Below are positions 7,914-16,788 of a stretch of 64,000 nt of DNA, piece after piece. The stretch spans positions 62,001-126,000 of the forward strand of contig CAYMKU010000005.1 of assembly GCA_964391015.1 (NCBI GenBank), read 5' to 3'. The position numbers were made by a program, and so were the translations under genes. Position 1 is the stretch's first letter, and every line of letters starts with the position of its first letter. The DNA comes from XYD12-FULL-36-8 sp964391015. Lineage in GTDB: Bacteria; Bacteroidota; Ignavibacteria; Ignavibacteriales; Ignavibacteriaceae. The notes beneath the pieces were generated by a model. It did no database searches. It was not told where the DNA came from and worked only from the letters and a program-made list of their open reading frames with translations.

Positions 7914-8510
7914 TTAAAAACTTGGACGCGTAAGGGCATAACCGCTAAACGCAATTGCCGAAACAATTGCTCCAACAATCACATAAACAAGTATTGCTGC
8001 AATAAGCACCACAACAAAATACCCAACCATTTTTTCCTTCGGAACACTTTTTACACTTTCCAATCCCATGTAAAGGAGTACAAGTCCATAGATGCTTGCT
8101 ATAACTACAAGAATGGAAAGTGCCGGAAAAATATTTAGGATACCTGCAACCCAACCTGCAGTGGAAGAAAACACAGCAACTTTAAGTGATGCCGTCATAT
8201 CTTTTGTTGAACCAAAAGATGGAGCCAGTGCATCAATTATAAAACCAAGAACAAAAACACCGACAAGCGACAAAATGTAAGTGAGAATTGCCCAGGTCAG
8301 CGATGCGCCAAATCCGAGTTTAATGGAACCGAACCCATACGAAATACCAAAAAAACTGTAACCGAGAAATCCTGCAACTACAGGAATTGCTGCCATAATT
8401 ATTGCGTACTTTGTGAACAGGTCTGCGGTAGTCCAGCTTTCGCCTTTAATGACTTCCCATTCTTTGGCAGGGCTAAGAAGAAGGTTTTTTACACGGTCAA
8501 CTAAGTTCAT
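7914..8510 (-). CDS. Yip1-family membrane protein
   Basis: A 198-residue integral membrane protein. The N-terminal stretch RVKNLLLSPAKEWEVIKGE followed by multiple hydrophobic helices (roughly residues 30-55, 65-92, 105-140 and 160-190) is the usual layout of bacterial Yip1/YIF1-domain proteins. The eukaryotic family organises membrane traffic; the bacterial members have no settled function. Start ATG is preceded by a GGGAG site. It stands alone between the nuclease pair and an aldo/keto reductase, with a 10-bp inverted repeat behind it. Confidence 0.85.
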   Translation of the reverse strand: MNLVDRVKNLLLSPAKEWEVIKGESWTTADLFTKYAIIMAAIPVVAGFLGYSFFGISYGFGSIKLGFGASLTWAILTYILSLVGVFVLGFIIDALAPSFGSTKDMTASLKVAVFSSTAGWVAGILNIFPALSILVVIASIYGLVLLYMGLESVKSVPKEKMVGYFVVVLIAAILVYVIVGAIVSAIAFSGYALTRPSF

Positions 8511-8603
8511 ATTAATCTCCCGAATAATTTTTAGATGATGAATTAAATAATCCCCAAATTCGCTAATCGAAAATAATAAATTTTTTAATTGAACAAAGAT
8601 TTT

Positions 8604-9575
8604 TTATTCTTCAAAAACACTTTTTATAAAATTGAACTCATCTTCGCTTAAGGGTTTATCAGCACCGTACAAGTTTGACATAACCTGCTTCAAATTTCTG
8701 AATCCGGGAATTACTGAACCTACAACTTTATAGTGAAGCATATATTGCACTGCCGCTCTTGATAATTCTTCGTTTGATGAGCCAAACATTTCTTTCAGTT
8801 TATTAATCTTTGGTTCGACCTTGCTCAAATTTTCTGCTGTAAAACGAACTGAGTTTGCACGGTGATCTCCAGGCTCAAATTTTGGGGGATTATTCTTATC
8901 ATACTTTCCTAAAAGAATTCCTTGATGAAGCGGACCAAATGCAATAAACGAAATATTAAGTTCGTCTAACAGTTTTCGTGTGGGTGTATTTTCTCTAACA
9001 AAGCGATCATCAATTGCACTTGCAAAACTTTGTATGACTTCTGGCTTAACTTTCGGAATAAGCTTAACAAAATCTTCGTGCGAATAAGCAGATTGTCCTA
9101 TTATTCTAATCTTGCCCTCATCTTTTAACTTATACATCGTTGCAATTGCATCATCAAGATAAATATCGTTCTCACCAAAGTTGCCGTTATGAAAATAGTA
9201 CAGGTCAATATAATCTCGTTTAAGATTAATAAGCGATTGTTCACATTGATGGCGAATGTGTGCAGGTTCATAAGCATGTGATGCGGTTCCAGGAAACCAT
9301 CCAACTTTTGTAGCGATGATAAATTTGTTTGTTTGCCTGCCAAGAATACGGGCAAGCATTCTTTCTGCACGACCGTTTCCATAAACATCTGCATTATCAA
9401 AATGATTGACTCCGTGGTCAATCGCGTAAAAAATTGCTTCTTTAATTTCGCTTTCATCTACATTAGCCCAGCCATTTGGATTTCCGTTGACCCAGTTAAG
9501 TCCGCCCATAGTCCAGCAGCCCAAGCTAATTTCAGATACTTCAACTGTCGTTTTTCCGAGTTTTCTATATTTCAT
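8604..9575 (-). CDS. aldo/keto reductase
   Basis: A 323-residue cytoplasmic NADPH-dependent oxidoreductase with the (beta/alpha)8 barrel of the family. The catalytic tetrad is complete: Asp60, Tyr65 (in DNADVYGNGRAE), Lys90 (IATKVG) and His130 (LYYFHN). The cofactor-end segments near GSVIPGFRNLKQVMSN are also recognisable. It most resembles the YajO/general-stress type that reduces aldehydes; the physiological substrate cannot be told. Start ATG at 9575. Neighbours on the same strand are more than 60 bases away and give no clue. Confidence 0.92.
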   Translation of the reverse strand: MKYRKLGKTTVEVSEISLGCWTMGGLNWVNGNPNGWANVDESEIKEAIFYAIDHGVNHFDNADVYGNGRAERMLARILGRQTNKFIIATKVGWFPGTASHAYEPAHIRHQCEQSLINLKRDYIDLYYFHNGNFGENDIYLDDAIATMYKLKDEGKIRIIGQSAYSHEDFVKLIPKVKPEVIQSFASAIDDRFVRENTPTRKLLDELNISFIAFGPLHQGILLGKYDKNNPPKFEPGDHRANSVRFTAENLSKVEPKINKLKEMFGSSNEELSRAAVQYMLHYKVVGSVIPGFRNLKQVMSNLYGADKPLSEDEFNFIKSVFEE

Positions 9576-9639
9576 TTTAACCTATGTTTGATTTCTCTGT
9601 CCCCCAAGAATTAATATTTACCGCAAACATGCGATGGTC

Positions 9640-10350
9640 TTATTCAAAAACAGCCTGCAGTTTTTCATATTTTGAATGCATGTTTTCAACTGCTGCATCA
9701 ATGCTGACTTTATTATTTGTCTTTGCCCGTTTCTTTAAATCTTGAGTTGAAGTTAAAAGCTCAGCAGCGGCCAAATTGAAAGCATCTTTTTTTGATTCAA
9801 GTCTCGCAGGGAGTTTTGCAACCGTAATTGCCTTTGCTTTTTTGATTAATGTATCTGTTACCTTGCTAAGTTTTTTATAATTCTTGTTCGGCAGATAATC
9901 GTGGTAAACTATGTAAAGTGTTTTATGAAATTCATCCATTTCTTTGAGAACGGGGCGCAGCACTCTTACCAGCATCTCATATTTCGAATGAAGATTTTCT
10001 GCTGCTTTGAGAAGATTTTCATCATCATTTGCCTGAGCGAATTTGTTATAATCCTCAACTGCGGATTGAAACTGTATTATACCCTCATTCCATTTTAATT
10101 GTTTCTCTCTTTGGATTCCAGGCAAGTTCGCAGAGTAAATGTCTTTTGCTTTGATGTTTATTTCATCAACATACTTTTTTAGCGCTTCATAATCTTTTGC
10201 TGGATATGCAGTGTGCCAAATAGGGTATATAACTTCATGAAATGCATCAAGTGCTGGAACGCTCCAGACAGTATCTTGAGTCTGGCTGAATGATAATTGG
10301 TTTAATGCGAGCAGTGCAAATAAAGCGAGCAATAGTTTTGATCGAATCAT
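9640..10350 (-). CDS. exported protein with an internal duplication and repeated histidines
   Basis: A 236-residue protein with a signal peptide (cleavage near FSQ, 21-23). The mature part is two copies of one helical unit. Copy A runs about 35-129 and copy B about 139-236. Each opens with an FH-x7-H pattern (H38/H46 and H142/H150), continues with a Y-x(1,2)-K-(D/N)-Y segment and closes with EN(L/M)HSKYE (H121 and H225). Three matching histidines per copy suggest two metal or haem sites in paired four-helix units, but this is inference. No named family recognised. Its start overlaps the stop of a YjbR-family gene by four bases. Confidence 0.78.
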   Translation of the reverse strand: MIRSKLLLALFALLALNQLSFSQTQDTVWSVPALDAFHEVIYPIWHTAYPAKDYEALKKYVDEINIKAKDIYSANLPGIQREKQLKWNEGIIQFQSAVEDYNKFAQANDDENLLKAAENLHSKYEMLVRVLRPVLKEMDEFHKTLYIVYHDYLPNKNYKKLSKVTDTLIKKAKAITVAKLPARLESKKDAFNLAAAELLTSTQDLKKRAKTNNKVSIDAAVENMHSKYEKLQAVFE

Positions 10351-10754
10351 TTTGATTTCCTTTCTTTTTGTTTTTTGATAATTTTTTTATTGTGTTGTAA
10401 TTGGTGAGCTGCCAATTTTATTCTCTCTTTCTGGGTTAAACCTTGTACTACTGATTCATAAGAATGATCAATCCATTCTTTTAAAAGTTTAGGTAAAATA
10501 CTTCCGTTCAGTTCAATTGTATTCCAATGAGTTTTATTCATATGATAACCTGGCGTTACGGCATCATATCGTTCACGAAGTTCAATGGCTTTCTCTGGGT
10601 CGCATTTTAAATTTATGCTATAGGGAGGAATTAAATTTACGATAGCGAAGATTTTCCCCAAGACTTTATACACAGGCGAATCTTCATCAAACGGAAGTTC
10701 TTCCGTTACTTTATTTTTCTTTAGACAATATTCTCTGATTAATTCAGGATTCAC
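10347..10754 (-). CDS. MmcQ/YjbR-family protein
   Basis: A 135-residue cytoplasmic protein. The order of motifs (N-terminal IREYCLKK, EELPFDEDSPVYKVLGKIFA, KCDPEKAIELRERYDAVTPG, and HMNKTHWNTIEL) is the CyaY-like fold of the MmcQ/YjbR family, small proteins sometimes called DNA-binding and of unsettled function. The start is GTG. It overlaps the following exported duplicated protein by four bases, so the two are co-translated. A Lys-rich tail (about residues 115-135) extends past the usual domain. Confidence 0.88.
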   Translation of the reverse strand: MNPELIREYCLKKNKVTEELPFDEDSPVYKVLGKIFAIVNLIPPYSINLKCDPEKAIELRERYDAVTPGYHMNKTHWNTIELNGSILPKLLKEWIDHSYESVVQGLTQKERIKLAAHQLQHNKKIIKKQKERKSK

Positions 10755-10820
10755 GTTAGATTAATATTTAATCAAACCTTAGTACTAAAAATATAAACAA
10801 CCAAGGATTAATTGTAGTGA

Positions 10821-11843
10821 TTACGGATTCAACATTTTCTTGGCAAAATCAAAAACTTCCTGAACTGAAATGTCATTAATATTGTCAGACCTTGCCTTAA
10901 TGTAGAATTGATTTTCATCACGGGGTGCCCATTCTCTTGGATTTGTTGGTCCGAATAAAGAAATCATTCTAGCCCCAGAAAATCCGGCGATGTGCATTGT
11001 TCCAGTGTCGTTTGTTATAAAAAGGTCAACCATAGAAAGAATAGCCCCCACATTTTTTATATTGTGATCAAACAAAACTAAGTGACGAATTCCGCTTTCA
11101 ATGAGTGATTTTGTAATTGCATTAATGATCAAGCTATCCACGGGTCCCTTTGTAATAAGAACATGAATATGAAATTCTGTAAAGAGGTTGGTGATTAACT
11201 CAATAAAATTTTTCTTTTTCCAAGAGTTTGCAATTTTACCAGCACCAGGATGGAATGCAATTACCTTTTTCGCTTTATCTGGGAAACTTTCAGTTAAGTA
11301 TTTTTTTGCAAATGACAGCTCCTCGCTAGAAAAATTGAATTTTATTGAGGCAAATTCATCTTTTGTAAGATCGCAGCCGATTTGCCTTGCAACCTCGAGA
11401 TTTCTTTCAAGCTGATGTTTGTCCTTCCAACAAAAATCACCCTTAACATTTAATAATTTGTGCGACGAGTTAATTTTTTCATCAATTGACTTGACACCAA
11501 TTCGAAATTTTGCACCAGATAAAAAATTAAGGATATGTAAAGTTCTTGATACAGCTTTTGTTGATGGGACTATACCGATTTGATATTTTCTGCGACGGAG
11601 TTTCCGCAACAATTGTAACTTTGCTTTTATGCTGGAACTATCTAAAGTCAGAACCTCATTAATATAGGGATTGATTTCTAAGAGAGGAATGGGATAGCTG
11701 GTTTTAGTTGCTACGAGCGTAATATAGGAAGCATGAAATTTTTTTTTGAGGGCAGCAAACAGCGTTAGAGAACAAAGCGTATCCCCAATATGATTATGGT
11801 TTTCTAGAACTAAAATATTTTGCACATCATCAGGAATATTCAA
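10821..11843 (-). CDS. glycosyltransferase family 9 (heptosyltransferase-like)
   Basis: A 340-residue cytoplasmic GT-B enzyme. Family marks are the N-terminal HNHIGDTLCSLTLFAALKKK, the middle FHPGAGKIANSWKKKNF, and the C-terminal DTGTMHIAGFSGARMISLFG with PTNPREWAP, which binds the nucleotide sugar. Members transfer heptose or related sugars to lipopolysaccharide core, so it probably works in outer-membrane glycan assembly. The start is TTG, three bases past the hemB stop, which implies one transcript with hemB although the pathways are unrelated. The exact sugar and acceptor cannot be told. Confidence 0.9.
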   Translation of the reverse strand: MNIPDDVQNILVLENHNHIGDTLCSLTLFAALKKKFHASYITLVATKTSYPIPLLEINPYINEVLTLDSSSIKAKLQLLRKLRRRKYQIGIVPSTKAVSRTLHILNFLSGAKFRIGVKSIDEKINSSHKLLNVKGDFCWKDKHQLERNLEVARQIGCDLTKDEFASIKFNFSSEELSFAKKYLTESFPDKAKKVIAFHPGAGKIANSWKKKNFIELITNLFTEFHIHVLITKGPVDSLIINAITKSLIESGIRHLVLFDHNIKNVGAILSMVDLFITNDTGTMHIAGFSGARMISLFGPTNPREWAPRDENQFYIKARSDNINDISVQEVFDFAKKMLNP

Positions 11844-11846
11844 TAA

Positions 11847-12833
11847 TTACTTTCTTGCTTTGTCTATCCATTTAGCGGCATCTTTCGCGAAGTAAGTTAG
11901 AAACATATCAGCCCCGGCGCGTTTAATTGCAGTTAAAGATTCAATCATTACTCTCTCTTCGTCTATCCATCCATTTTGTCCGGCAGCTTTTATCATTGCA
12001 TATTCACCGCTGACTTGGTAGGCAGCAGTTGGCATTCCGAACGTTTGCTTGACTCGACAGATAACATCAAGATAAGGACCCGCTGGTTTTACCATTACAA
12101 TATCAGCGCCTTCTTCAATATCTGTCTCAACTTCGCGTAAAGCTTCGTCACTGTTTGCAATATCCATTTGATGGGAGCGCCTATCTCCAAATGCGGGTGC
12201 AGACTCAGCTGCGTCTCTAAAGGGTCCATAATATCCTGAAGAATATTTAGCAGCATAGCTCATTATCGGAATATTTTGGAATCCATTTCCATCTAAAATT
12301 TTTCTGATGGCAGCCACCCTTCCATCCATCATATCTGAGGGCGCAATAATGTCGGCACCTGCTTGAGCATGTGTCAGAGCTTCTTTCGCCAGGAGCTCAA
12401 CAGTTTCATCATTCAGAATTTCCTCGCCCTTTATAACTCCGCAATGACCATGTGAAGTATATTCACACATGCAAACATCGGTTATTACTAAAAGATTTTT
12501 CACTTCGTTTTTAATTGCTCGAACAGCATTTTGAATAATTCCGTTTTTGTCATATGCACCAGAGCCAACCTCATCTTTATGATCCGGAATTCCAAAAAGT
12601 ATGACGGCAGGGATTCCAAGCCCAGCCACTTCTTTACATTCTTCTACAACAACATCAATTGACATTTGAAAAACACCGGGCATTGATTTTACAAGTTTCT
12701 TTATCTTGTTTCCTGGAACGACAAACAATGGATAAATAAAATCGTTTTTTGATAATTCAGTTTCGCGCACCATATCACGGATTAATGGATTGTGACGCAA
12801 ACGTCTTAATCTTTTTATTGGAAAGGATGCCAT
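11847..12833 (-). CDS. hemB: delta-aminolevulinic acid dehydratase (porphobilinogen synthase)
   Basis: Joins two 5-aminolevulinate molecules into porphobilinogen, the second committed step of tetrapyrrole synthesis. At 328 residues it has the family length. The zinc-site cysteines C121, C123 and C131 (in VCMCEYTSHGHC) mark the zinc-dependent type. The two Schiff-base lysines are K196 (SYAAKYSSGYYGPFRD) and K249 (MVKPAGPYLD). The start ATG is clear. The later haem genes hemH and hemG are in this window too, at 44594-46938, but not adjacent. A TTG-start glycosyltransferase follows three bases later. Confidence 0.97.
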   Translation of the reverse strand: MASFPIKRLRRLRHNPLIRDMVRETELSKNDFIYPLFVVPGNKIKKLVKSMPGVFQMSIDVVVEECKEVAGLGIPAVILFGIPDHKDEVGSGAYDKNGIIQNAVRAIKNEVKNLLVITDVCMCEYTSHGHCGVIKGEEILNDETVELLAKEALTHAQAGADIIAPSDMMDGRVAAIRKILDGNGFQNIPIMSYAAKYSSGYYGPFRDAAESAPAFGDRRSHQMDIANSDEALREVETDIEEGADIVMVKPAGPYLDVICRVKQTFGMPTAAYQVSGEYAMIKAAGQNGWIDEERVMIESLTAIKRAGADMFLTYFAKDAAKWIDKARK

Positions 12834-12987
12834 GATTACCTCAAATATTTTTTAATTTGTAGCTCTTGATAAGGCAATAGTGATTATTTTGAAAACTGAA
12901 ATTAATGATTTTTAGTTTCATTTCAGAATTTTCACATATAGATAGAGAGGGAATCTTTTTTTCATAAAAGGTTTGCAGCGTCTTTTA

Positions 12988-12995
12988 TATATTTG
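12988..12995 (+). promoter_or_regulatory. candidate -7 element of a Bacteroidota-type promoter
   Basis: TATATTTG matches the TAnnTTTG -7 consensus exactly, 30 bases ahead of the ATG at 13026, in the divergent gap between hemB and the OB-fold lipoprotein gene. The nearest upstream TTTG is only 12 bases away, shorter than the usual 19-21, so the -33 element is not convincing. Confidence 0.35.
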
Positions 12996-13025
12996 TAAAT
13001 ATTTTAATTATAAACTGGAGATTTT

Positions 13026-13724
13026 ATGCGTTACTTAGCAATAATATTTAGTGTGATAGCGCTATTCGTTTTTACTTCTTGTGAGAAAGAAAAAGAAGAA
13101 TCAAAAACCACACAGCAATTACCGGCAGGTGTTCGCTTGGTTAAAACAATTGAATCAATGAATGCATCAAACTATACTTATATAAATGTGGATGAGAATG
13201 GCAAAACATTTTGGATTGCTGTGCCGCAAATGGAAGTCAAGGAAGGCGAGGCTCTCTATTTTTCTAAAAGCATGGAAATGAAAAATTTTAAAAGTGAAAC
13301 ACTTAATCGTACCTTTGAATCAGTTTTATTTGTAGAAGACATAAGAAAAGAATTGAGCAACAATACTAAGCAACCACATCCTGTTCCTACCACAGCACGG
13401 GAAGAGAAGATTAATGTTGATAAGTTACAAGATGGAAAATCAATCGCTGAAATTTTTAGCGATATGAATAAACTAAACGGTAAGAATGTTAAGGTAAGAG
13501 GAAAGGTTATGAAGCTTAATCCTGGGATAATGGGAACAAATTGGATTCACATTCAAGATGGCACGGCCTTTCAAAATGATTTTGATTTACTTGTTACCAG
13601 CGATACACAAGTTCAATTAGGGCAAATTATTAATGTTGAAGGTAGAGTCGTTACAAACAAAGATTTTGGTTCAGGCTATTCCTATAAGGTGCTGATTGAG
13701 AATGCAAAGGTTAAAGTTGACTAA
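13026..13724 (+). CDS. lipoprotein with C-terminal OB-fold domain
   Basis: A 232-residue lipoprotein (signal ending FTSC, Cys19). The N-terminal half has no family I recognise. From about residue 135 the pattern KLNGKNVKVRGKVMKLNPGI, WIHIQDGT and GQIINVEGRVVTNKDFGSGY reads as an OB fold of the tRNA_anti-like / nucleic-acid-binding type. In exported proteins this fold usually binds sugars, peptides or other ligands rather than nucleic acid, so the function is open. CTGGAG (13015-13020) is the ribosome site. It stands alone between divergent hemB and convergent msrB. Confidence 0.8.
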   Translation: MRYLAIIFSVIALFVFTSCEKEKEESKTTQQLPAGVRLVKTIESMNASNYTYINVDENGKTFWIAVPQMEVKEGEALYFSKSMEMKNFKSETLNRTFESVLFVEDIRKELSNNTKQPHPVPTTAREEKINVDKLQDGKSIAEIFSDMNKLNGKNVKVRGKVMKLNPGIMGTNWIHIQDGTAFQNDFDLLVTSDTQVQLGQIINVEGRVVTNKDFGSGYSYKVLIENAKVKVD

Positions 13725-13777
13725 CTACTAGTAATAAGAGTTTCAAGAACTGTTCGAGAGATCAGCCGGGTCACGCT

Positions 13778-14332
13778 TTACTTTTCAGATATTTTCTTAA
13801 AGTCTAAAGAAACTGAATTTATACAATATCTTGTTCCTAACGGGGCGGGACCATCATCAAAAATATGTCCCAGGTGTGAATTGCATCTTGAACACAAAAC
13901 TTCTGTTCTTATCATACCATGACTTTTATCCTCTTGAAGCCCTACTCTTTTATTGGAGATAGCTTGTGTAAAAGCAGGCCAGCCACAACCGGAATTATAT
14001 TTAGCTTCAGATTCAAACAGAGAATTTCCGCAGGCCGCGCAGTAGTATGTCCCCGCTTCAAAGAATTCGTCAAACTTTCCGGTAAAAGGTCGTTCGGTTC
14101 CCTTTTCTCTCATGACTCGGTATTGTTCTGGAGTTAATTCTTTCTTCCATTCTTCTTCGGATTTTACTATAGTATTATTCATATTTTCTTTCTCATTATT
14201 TTTAACAGTATATTTTTTATTTTGTGCTGATAACGAATCTTCCCCGCGATTATTCTCCGTTGACCTATCAATACCACAAGAGCCTATGGTAAATACGAAA
14301 AGAAACGTCTGTACGAATAGAAGATTTTTCAT
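13778..14332 (-). CDS. msrB: peptide-methionine (R)-S-oxide reductase MsrB, lipoprotein form
   Basis: Reduces the R-epimer of methionine sulfoxide in proteins. The 184-residue protein has a lipoprotein-like signal (IGSC, Cys19), so it probably repairs proteins in the periplasm. The MsrB domain spans about 58-180. Zinc ligands are C98/C101 (CAAC) and C147/C150 (CSRC); GCGWPAF lies at 115-121; the catalytic cysteine is C170 in RYCINS. No MsrA domain is fused. It ends 54 bases from a convergent OB-fold lipoprotein gene, with no obvious terminator between them. Confidence 0.95.
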   Translation of the reverse strand: MKNLLFVQTFLFVFTIGSCGIDRSTENNRGEDSLSAQNKKYTVKNNEKENMNNTIVKSEEEWKKELTPEQYRVMREKGTERPFTGKFDEFFEAGTYYCAACGNSLFESEAKYNSGCGWPAFTQAISNKRVGLQEDKSHGMIRTEVLCSRCNSHLGHIFDDGPAPLGTRYCINSVSLDFKKISEK

Positions 14333-14490
14333 TTTATAATTCCTTACCGATTAACCTATCAATAATACAGCACGACAACTGAGATTTTCTATTAGTTTAA
14401 TTTATAGTGAAAGAACGATAATATAAGTTAGCCCCATCACAGTAATTACCGTGGGGAAATTTTGGTATGAGGCTCATTTAAAAAGAAAAA

Positions 14491-14511
14491 CCCCGTCTGA
14501 AAAAGACGGGG
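14491..14511 (-). terminator. intrinsic terminator of the primary sigma factor gene
   Basis: The arms CCCCGTCT (14491-14498) and AGACGGGG (14504-14511) pair perfectly around a 5-base loop. Read on the minus strand the stem is followed by TTTTTCTTTTT, a classic rho-independent terminator. It lies 15 bases beyond the sigma gene stop. Confidence 0.9.
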
Positions 14512-14525
14512 CGTTTGTTTGAAAA

Positions 14526-15383
14526 CTAACCAAGGTAAGCTTTTAAGCGTTTTGTCTTGGGAGCGTGCTTTAAATTTCTTAAAGCTTTTTCCTTAATTTG
14601 TCGAACTCTTTCTCTTGTGAGGTTAAAACGATCACCAATTTCCTCAAGCGTAGCTGAATGTTCGCTGTTTATTCCGAAGTATAATTTTATCACTTCAGCC
14701 TCTCTTTCACTTAGTGAAGAAAGAACATTTGCCACTTCATTTTTTAGTGATTCACCCATAAGCTTTTGGTCTGGATTTGGCTGTTGTTCATTTGGCAAAA
14801 CATCAAGCAAGCTGTTTTTATCATCGTCACCTGAAAATGGAGCATCAACAGAAACATGCCTTCCTGCAATTTGTAATGCATAGGCAACATCTTCTGCTTT
14901 CATTTCAAGCATTCCTGCAAGCTCTTCAGTAGTGGGCTGTCTTTCGTATTCTTGCTCTAAATCTCGATAAGCTTTTCCAATCTTACTTAAGGAACCCACG
15001 CGATTTAATGGTAATCTAACCATTCTAGATTGTTCAGCAATTGCTTGCATAATTGATTGTCTGATCCACCAAACTGCATAAGAGATAAATTTAAAGCCGC
15101 GTGTTTCGTCAAATTTTTCTGCTGCTTTTATTAATCCCAGATTACCTTCATTAATCAAATCTCCTAAAGATAATCCCTGGTTTTGAAATTGTTTTGCTAC
15201 AGATACAACGAATCGCAAATTTGCCTTCGTTAGTTTTTCCAATGCAGTTTTGTCACCTTTTTTGATTCGGATTGCAAGCTCAACCTCATCATCAGGTGTT
15301 AGCAACTCAACTTTTCCAATTTCTTGCAAATACTGATCTAATGACTTACTCTCCCGGTTCGTGAATTGCTTCGTTATTTTCAA
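14526..15383 (-). CDS. rpoD: RNA polymerase primary sigma factor (RpoD/SigA, Bacteroidota type)
   Basis: A 285-residue sigma-70 factor that directs RNA polymerase to housekeeping promoters. It lacks the long region 1.1 of proteobacterial RpoD, as expected for Bacteroidota and relatives. Region 1.2 opens with DQYLQEIGKVELLT. Region 2 contains GNLGLIKAAEKFDETRGFKF and YAVWWIRQSIMQAI, the -10 binding part. Region 4 carries the helix-turn-helix TLEEIGDRFNLTRERVRQIK near residues 245-265. The start is TTG, behind an AGGAG site. A strong terminator follows at 14491-14511. This factor would read the TAnnTTTG promoters noted elsewhere. Confidence 0.96.
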   Translation of the reverse strand: MKITKQFTNRESKSLDQYLQEIGKVELLTPDDEVELAIRIKKGDKTALEKLTKANLRFVVSVAKQFQNQGLSLGDLINEGNLGLIKAAEKFDETRGFKFISYAVWWIRQSIMQAIAEQSRMVRLPLNRVGSLSKIGKAYRDLEQEYERQPTTEELAGMLEMKAEDVAYALQIAGRHVSVDAPFSGDDDKNSLLDVLPNEQQPNPDQKLMGESLKNEVANVLSSLSEREAEVIKLYFGINSEHSATLEEIGDRFNLTRERVRQIKEKALRNLKHAPKTKRLKAYLG

Positions 15384-15671
15384 TTTGGAACAACTCCTAT
15401 CTTATTATTTTAATTGGATTTATTATTTATTTAGATGCTCGTAGCCAGCCAAAGGTTTTCCCCATAAACGTTGCAAGTTAATAAAAAATTCCTTTCTATG
15501 ATAGGAAAATTTTTTACCATCCACAGATTTTTTACAAAGTAGTGAAAGATAGTTGGATTTTGCAATAAATTGATAAGATTGGAGTTTTAATTTTTGTGTG
15601 CATGTTAAATGGCATAAAAAAAACACTAAAATTGATTAAATTTAACGACAATGAATAATTTTAGGTAGAAA

Positions 15672-16181
15672 ATGGACATTTTTGAATCTCTATTAAATAG
15701 AAGAAGTGTTAGAAAATATTCAGATAAAAAGATTCCTAACGAGAAGATTACTAAGCTTCTAAGGTCAGCAATGTATGCACCCTCAGCGATGAACAATCAA
15801 GCGTGGCAATATATTGTTATAGATCAAAGGAATAAGCTAAATGATATCTTGAAAGTGATTTCACACGCAGAAATGTTAAAATCTGCCCAAGCAGCAATTT
15901 TGGTTTGTGGTGATCTTAATCTTGAGAAAAACATTGATTACATCCAGCAAAACTGCTCGGCAGCAACTCAGAATTTGTTGCTAGGTGCATATGGATTGGG
16001 TTTGGGTTCATGTTGGATAGGAGTTTACCCTGTAAAAGAAATTATTTCAGGATTACAAAAATTGTTCGATCTTCCAGAATTTGTGATTCCAATTTCACTA
16101 GTTTCTTTAGGTTATCCTGAAGAAAATCCTATGGCAGAAGAAAGATATAAAACAGAAAAAATCCATTTTAATAAGTGGTAG
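15672..16181 (+). CDS. nitroreductase-family flavoprotein
   Basis: A 169-residue FMN-dependent oxidoreductase of the nitroreductase fold. The N-terminal FMN-phosphate motif NRRSVRKYSDKKI, PSAMNNQAWQYIVI, and the later LLGAYGLGLGSCWIGVYP and LVSLGYPEENP are all present. The compact length matches the smaller, ferredoxin-free group common in Bacteroidota and clostridia. The substrate is unknown; such enzymes reduce quinones, nitro compounds or flavins. The start ATG follows a weak AGGTAG-like site. The AlaX-like gene follows 36 bases later on the same strand and may share its transcript. Confidence 0.92.
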   Translation: MDIFESLLNRRSVRKYSDKKIPNEKITKLLRSAMYAPSAMNNQAWQYIVIDQRNKLNDILKVISHAEMLKSAQAAILVCGDLNLEKNIDYIQQNCSAATQNLLLGAYGLGLGSCWIGVYPVKEIISGLQKLFDLPEFVIPISLVSLGYPEENPMAEERYKTEKIHFNKW

Positions 16182-16217
16182 ATTTAGTTATCATAGTTAA
16201 CAAAGAATTACTAACTG

Positions 16218-16655
16218 ATGAGTAAAGACTACGATCCTCGAATGCACAGCGCCGAACACATTCTTAACCAAACTATGGCTAGAATGTTTAACAAAGGCAG
16301 ATCCTATAGTGCACATATAGAGAAGAAGAAATCTAAATGTGATTATCATTTTGATCGTGAGTTAACACCAGATGAGCTTGCTAAGATTGAAGGAAAAGTT
16401 AATGAAATTATTAATCTGAATCTTCCAGTAACCGAAAGTTTTCTCACGCGTAATGAAGCATTAAAGACTTTTTCATTAGACAAACTTCCCGATCAAGCAG
16501 GTGACAAAATAAGGATTATTGAAGTTGGAGATTATGATTCCTGTCCGTGTATTGGTGAACATGTTGCTTCCACTAGAGAAATTGGAGGATTCAGAATTAT
16601 CTCTTCAAGCTTTGAAAACGGTGTTTTGAGAATAAGATTTAAGTTGAATGATTGA
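16218..16655 (+). CDS. AlaX-like trans-editing protein (tRNA synthetase second additional domain)
   Basis: A 145-residue stand-alone version of the threonyl/alanyl-tRNA synthetase SAD editing domain. The zinc-binding pattern is complete: HxxxH at H10/H14 (HSAEH) and CxxxH at C111/H115 (CIGEH). Such proteins hydrolyse mischarged tRNA, usually Ser- or Gly-tRNA(Ala), in the cytoplasm. It lacks the glycine-rich N-terminal region found in longer AlaX types, so the precise tRNA target is uncertain. It follows the nitroreductase gene by 36 bases. Confidence 0.88.
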   Translation: MSKDYDPRMHSAEHILNQTMARMFNKGRSYSAHIEKKKSKCDYHFDRELTPDELAKIEGKVNEIINLNLPVTESFLTRNEALKTFSLDKLPDQAGDKIRIIEVGDYDSCPCIGEHVASTREIGGFRIISSSFENGVLRIRFKLND

Positions 16656-16788
16656 ATATATGCCTGTCCGACTTTGGCAGAAACGCCTGACTACTTTGGT
16701 CAAAATTGATAGCCTGGCAATATTTTCTGTCCTGAAACAAATCTCTCTCTCAACGATGTCTAACGGTTAGATTAAAACTTTTCTTTTG

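Noticed and set aside
15423..15626. A 67-residue open frame on the minus strand, upstream of the sigma factor gene
   Set aside because: Cys/His/Lys-rich without a recognisable pattern, no ribosome site, and it lies in the likely promoter/leader region of the sigma factor. Treated as chance.
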